NCBI GenBank assembly: GCA_013368325.1
Contig: JAACJK010000164.1
Coordinates: 434,001 to 498,000, forward strand
Source: Ephemerocybe angulata
Taxonomy: Eukaryota; Basidiomycota; Agaricomycetes; Agaricales; Psathyrellaceae
DNA length: 64,000 nt
Direction of reading: 5' to 3'
Below are positions 59,638 to 64,000 of the stretch, one piece after another. Position numbers and translations under genes: made by a program. Position 1 is the stretch's first letter, and every line of letters starts with the position of its first letter. The notes beneath the pieces were generated by a model, which made no database searches, was not told where the DNA came from, and worked only from the letters and a program-made list of their open reading frames with translations.

Positions 59638-59649
59638 CGTGACGTCACG
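59638..59649. promoter_or_regulatory. CRE/ATF-type palindrome in the RING gene promoter
   Basis: CGTGACGTCACG, a perfect 12-bp palindrome containing TGACGTCA, about 110 bp upstream of the RING gene ATG. Confidence 0.5.
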
Positions 59650-60145
59650 CGGCGGGCCTGCTCATTCAGAGGGGCTGGAGAGTCTTTCCTCTCCTTTCAC
59701 AGCAGCCTAGGAGATATCTCGATTGACTGCTATGACTAGCCCGCCCAAGCCTGGATTCAAAGTCTCCACGACTACTGAGCTGCCCTTTATACCGTAGAGT
59801 AGAACTGTTCTTGCTCCATCACCCATTTCGCTCCATCTCGCGATCGTAATCAGACAACCAAAGAATACTTCCTTCCGAAGGTGGGCACAGTACCGAGATT
59901 TACGATGCATGGTGGATTTCTTATGGGTCATAGGTTGGAATCTACAAAGGCCTCAAAATCAGGGAGGTCCCAGTTGCCAAACCGCGAGCAACCGAAGTGC
60001 CAGTCAAAGTCCATGCGGCATGCCGTCTCCATGCAGGTAAGCCGTTCCAGCTTTCTCATTTTCGAAGTGGAATCCCCGACCGTGTGTGTGTGTGTGTAAT
60101 TCAAGACGAAATTTCCCAAGAGACGTAAAGGACGAGTGCTTCTCT

Positions 60146-60218
60146 ATCAAGTATAATATCCTTGTAGTATAATAGCACTCTCCGCTCTATATCTCGCGTC
60201 GAACGAATGGGTTCTGAA
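60146..60218 (+). repeat. Direct repeat, right copy
   Basis: Partner of 58330-58394; has two small insertions (CTTG and AT) relative to it. Confidence 0.75.
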
Positions 60219-60818
60219 GGCCCTCCTTTCAACGTATAATCTGCAACCATGTGTTCACTAAACACCTACGGGTCCGTCAATTAGGGGCGAATGCTGCTTA
60301 CGGCAAATCAGCCACCGAGATCGAGCAGGGCTTCTTACATTAAGTGGCAGCCTTAATTACGCTAGTATAAATTCTGGCGTTTTCATTTATTCTCGCTCTT
60401 TTGTCTCTACCACCACCTTCATTCTTCCTCCTCCTCAAAGCCACTTCGACCAGACTATAGATAGTGGGGGTATACATCATTGAAGCTTGAAGGCCTGGTG
60501 CTTAGACTCTTCTGGTAAGTATCAGAGATTGCATCACAGTATTTCCTACCTGAGCTTCGAGCTGAGCAGTTACACTCCCCGTCAGGGATCCTGGCAACGG
60601 CCCATAACACATTTTTGACCCCGCCCTGACCCATTGAGGCCCGCCTTTCTTTATCTTGATATCGAAGCTCCACTCGGCGTGCAGAAGTTCCTTCAGCACC
60701 GTCGCAAGCGCTAAGTGGCACCGGCCGGGTCCAAGCCAGGTCAAAGCACGCCTCTTCCGAGTTCGTATCCCTCTTAATTCGCGCCCGCGGAATATTACTG
60801 CGCGGAATTACCTCGACC

Positions 60819-62150
60819 ATGGCCTCCTTGTTGAATACAGTGGCTACTTCACCCGCCTTGACAGCGTCGTCTTACGGTGTGTTCTCCCCCACGACCCGAC
60901 CTTCCAGATCGTCCACTGTCAGTTCCACCGCCTCCTCATTCCAGCTCGCGGGCGCCGACTCCGACAGTGAGGACGAGATCGTATGGAGCCTTGCCTCAGA
61001 CTCGGTGGCGGACCTGGTCGAGACGGCCAGCTTGAACGCCTCCTACTACAGCCTCTCATCCGACGACGACGACGATTTCGTTGTGCTCAGTCGGAGGGGC
61101 ACCACTGGCTTGTTGAACGCCGCGACAAACCCAGGCTCCGGCGCGGATACGCCTATCGATGCAGCCATGGCTGCCTCGAACAGGTCGGCGTCGTCCGCGG
61201 TACCAGGCGCTCTACGGTCCCGCCTCCAGGAGCTCACACTCGAGGATACGATGAACGAGGCGGTCCCCAAGTCCGAGAGTGGCAATACTGCTACTGATCT
61301 CGTCGACGCCTCCCCTGCTGGTGGTGCCACGGGCCGAGCTTCGCCAATCCACGTACGACCGGAAGATAAGGTGCCGGAGGAAGCTCAGAATCCGGGTGCA
61401 GCAAGCCTCCCTACGCCCGAGGTCTCTCCCAAGCGCGAACGGAAGGTCGGACCCGACGTGGCGAGTCCATTGACACAAGGAGCTTCTCCCGTGCAAGAGA
61501 ATCAAGTCGCTCCCGTGGTCCTTGCTGCGACCAAGAAGAAGTCAAAGAAGAAATCCAAGTCTAAGAGGCGCAAAGCGAAGGATAACGCCAAAGCTAAGGC
61601 TAACGCTGAAGGCATTGTTGACAATGAGCAGGCGAAGAAGGTAAAGAAGAAGGCAAAGAAGGCGAAGAAGGCTGCTGCGGCAAAGCTTAATGGTGGTGTC
61701 GCTCCAGCGGCGCCTGTTGCAGTAGACCCTTCGATGTTCAAGGAGGCGTCGGAATACATATCGTCGTACGTCTTCCCGCAACCTACTTTCCTGGTTGCCT
61801 GATACTGACCTGCTACCCATAGCTTCTTATCCAGCCCAGAGGCACGAAGCAATGCCGTGTGTCGCCTCACCCTGCTCCAGAGCCTTATCGTCGAGCTGGG
61901 CCTCATCTCCTCCGCGCTGACCCTCCCGGCCTCCCTCAAGTCTGCGAAGACCTTCCTGAAGACACACGCGTTCCTGAACATCAAGGAGTATATCTCTGTA
62001 CGTGGTCAAGGACAGGAGGCCATTCGGAAGATCCTGTACCCTAGCCGCAGTGCTTTGATTCGGGATATCCGGAAGAAGAGGAACGCGGTGTCGCTGCAGT
62101 GGGTCAAGGAGCACGGCCTCCAAGTTTTGCTCGTCGGCTGCTTCCACTGA
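60819..62150 (+). CDS. Unknown Lys-rich protein with conserved-looking C-terminal helical region
   Basis: Two exons: 60819-61765 and 61823-62150, giving 424 residues. Residues 1-215 are Ser/Ala-rich and acidic (DSDSEDEIVWSLASDS, SSDDDDDFVVLSRR). About 235-295 are strongly basic (KKKSKKKSKSKRRK, KKVKKKAKKAKKAAAAK), likely a nuclear or RNA-binding segment. About 305-424 are predicted helical (FLSSPEARSNAVCRLTLLQS, LTLPASLKSAKTFLKTHAF, HGLQVLLVGCFH). No named domain is recognised. The intron lies within the folded region, and the spliced frame is clearly coding. Confidence 0.75.
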
Positions 62151-62979
62151 ACACGCCGTTCCCTCCCTCCCTTTGACATACATGCCTTTTAATGCTCTCG
62201 GGTTTTCAGTCCTACTCGCGCTGCCTCTCTCTCCTTAAATTCGTCACGTTCCCCCTCCTCTGAATGGCGCCTCTCGCTTTCGTTCTTTAGTGTTATATTG
62301 CCCTTCCGTTCGTCTCGGTTTCTATGCCATCGCTTGTACCATTCCTTCGCTGCCCTACGTCTAATCAGCTCTCCCCTCCTCACTTGTACTATTACGTTAC
62401 GATTCTCGCTTTCTTGCATTTTGCTGTCCATGGTTCATCCTCCCCTGCCTTTCCTTCTTTATGTTTGCATGACTTTTACGATTGGGTCCTCTGAATGGTT
62501 TCTGATTTCGCCGGGCCCGTTACCGTTGCCGTTAGCCTTCTGCAAGTCACTCCTTCTTGGTACCTGAGGCCTTAGCTTTTACGAATACATTGTACATTAC
62601 CTAGATTTCGCATTACACGCTGTCCATTACCGTCGTTGAGATTAACCTTCTTCCTGAGCGTTGAGCCCGAGCCTGAGCCTTTCAAACGAGGATAATCAAT
62701 AACTCTCGACGAATATATACAAGAGAGAGATGGAGGGGAAGAAAGTAGAGGGCTGCCAGAGTGCTAGCGTGCATTAATAGTTCCAGGTATCTATGAGCTA
62801 CGTTAGGGGAGAGATGAAAGAAGGGACATAGTCGGTAAGGGGTAGCGCTGAATAGAGAATAGGTTACACCAAGCGCAGAGAGATACTTGTGAGTAAGATA
62901 GACGGTTGTCGGATGAAAGACAGAGGAGCCGGCAAAGATGGAGGCAGGTAACCCAAAACAATCGAGCCGTAAGCCGTGA
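62151..62979. other. Convergent intergenic stretch
   Basis: Pyrimidine-rich 3' flank of the gene at 60819 and 3' flank of the CAF-1 gene. No gene seen. Confidence 0.5.
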
Positions 62980-64000
62980 TTATGACGTCGAGGCCTAAAG
63001 AAAAGCATGAGGCCCGAAATCTGCTTTTCGAAATGAGCAGATACGTACCTGAGTTACATTAACATTCCCGGCGAAAGCAGGCCTAACAACCCATTTCTTC
63101 TTCACCTTGTCTTTCTCGCCCACCTCGCGGATCTTGGCCTCCACAGATGCCTTCGTCACCTTGTTCGGCTTGAGCGCTTCGTATATCGTTTCCACCAACA
63201 GAACGAAGCTGGATGTCTCCAACTCCGCGATCTTGTTGATGAGGAAGGGGAGGTGTGCGTCAGGGAATGGCGCACGGAGGGCAGGAGGTTTCTTCTGCGT
63301 TGTTGGTGTGGGCTGGGCGGGCGTTGGTGTGTTGGGCGTCGACGTGGATGCCGTGGAGGAGGACGCCGCGGCGTTAGATGAGAGAGGGTTCAGGCCGGAG
63401 GGTGTGTTTACGAGACGGAGGGGGACTGGCGGGATAGCGAAGCCGTCTTGTGTTGTCGGTGGCGGGTTGGCGAGGGCGGATTGGGCTTTGAGGTGGGCGC
63501 GGTGGTCTTCGTTGCAGGTCGAGACGTATGTGAAGGGGTCGATAGGAAATGGTGTGTCTATAAGGATAACTTCAGAACTAAATCTTATGGGACAGATACG
63601 TTGATAGTTACCATTGAAAAGTTGTATCTGGTAGGCTTTGAAAGGATCGTAAGAGCACTCGCCAATGCGGTTCTCCCAGAAGGGTCCCTTAGCGAACGGC
63701 ACGAGGGGCACGATGACTTTCCGTTTCTTTGTGTTCTGCTTCTTCTCAGGGTCATCGGCTTTGCGCTTCGGGAGAGGCGGTAGGTCAGTGCCGAACAGGT
63801 CTGGCGGTGTTATCGAGTCGATGTCACTAAGATTAACGATTTCAGGCTCCTCGTCGTCGTCAACTAGCCAGCTGTCAGCGTCAGAGTCATCTGCGTCCGG
63901 GTCCTCTTCGTCTTCGTCATCTTCAGCTACGTCTTCACCAACAGGTTCTTCTTCCCATTCTTCTCCACTGTCGTAGCCATAATCGAAGACGAGAAGATCC
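62980..64000 (-). CDS. cac1: Chromatin assembly factor 1 large subunit (CAF1A/Cac1), C-terminal part
   Basis: Gene on the minus strand entering from the right edge. Exons in window: 63612-64000 (continues outside), 63049-63557, 62980-62994; the last exon encodes only five codons and the stop. The visible N-terminal end has the CAF1A acidic block, VFDYGYDSGEEWEEEPVGE and DADSWLVDDDEEPE. KKRKVIVPLVPFAKGPFWE and a Pro/Ser/Thr linker follow. The C-terminal helical domain contains PFLINKIAELETSSFVLLVE, KVTKASVEAKIREV and KVKKKWVV, the DNA-binding winged-helix-like end of the p150/Cac1 family. CAF-1 deposits H3-H4 behind replication forks through PCNA binding. Confidence 0.9.

Larger units (their letters stand above)
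59528..60818. other. Intergenic, 1.3 kb
   Basis: Contains a CRE palindrome, a (GT)n microsatellite (60082-60097), the right copy of the direct repeat, and TATAAA at 60365-60370 that may serve the gene at 60819 if its 5' UTR is long or spliced (a GTAAGT follows near 60513). No coding-like frame recognised. Confidence 0.45.

Noticed and set aside
59707..59931. Small minus-strand ORF upstream of the RING gene
   Set aside because: No domain, no splice context, and it overlaps probable promoter sequence.

Overview
The window is nuclear DNA of a filamentous basidiomycete, most likely an Agaricomycete. The genes are dense and carry many 49-70 nt GT-AG introns. Single-copy eukaryotic genes are present (CDC42, SF3B4/Hsh49, EMC4, Dicer, phosducin-like protein, CAF-1 large subunit, an FMP25-type RCC1 protein), and the F-box families are of the kind expanded in mushrooms. 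All gene models were spliced by hand, and reading phase was checked across each junction unless stated.

Layout. 1-5 kb: the 3' end of a TolB-type amidohydrolase, a DJ-1/Hsp31 protein, a MIF-family tautomerase and an AhpD-like protein. 5.4-14.2 kb: a seven-exon F-box protein and a 1367-residue WD40 protein with a very long disordered N-terminus. 14.8-17.7 kb: CDC42 and SF3B4. 18-27.5 kb: an orphan ORF, EMC4, a phosducin-like gene divergent from a complete Dicer, and an unknown acidic protein. 27.9-39 kb: six F-box genes; four of them form two copies of a convergent (+,-) pair, and a fifth looks frameshifted. 39.06-56.01 kb: three apparently identical head-to-tail copies of a 5650-bp DNA element. 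56-64 kb: an FMP25-like gene, a small RING-finger gene split over several short exons, an unknown lysine-rich protein, and the C-terminal half of the CAF-1 large subunit, which runs off the right edge.

The triplicated element is the most unusual part. Each copy encodes one spliced protein of 1573 residues. From N to C it has AT-hook-like motifs, an acidic stretch, a CxxC...CxxC zinc ribbon, and an RNase-H-fold transposase-like core (Asp, Asp, Glu). A complete DEDDy 3'-5' exonuclease (WRN/RNase D type) lies between the second Asp and the Glu of that core, and a Cys-rich zinc-knuckle-like tail ends the protein. The outer ends of the array show degenerate 26-bp terminal inverted repeats (18/26) and an imperfect 10-bp flanking direct repeat (7/10). 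The internal copy-copy junctions are head-to-tail and lack the outer four bases of the left terminal repeat. The array separates the start codons of an F-box gene and the FMP25-like gene, which would otherwise share a short divergent promoter.
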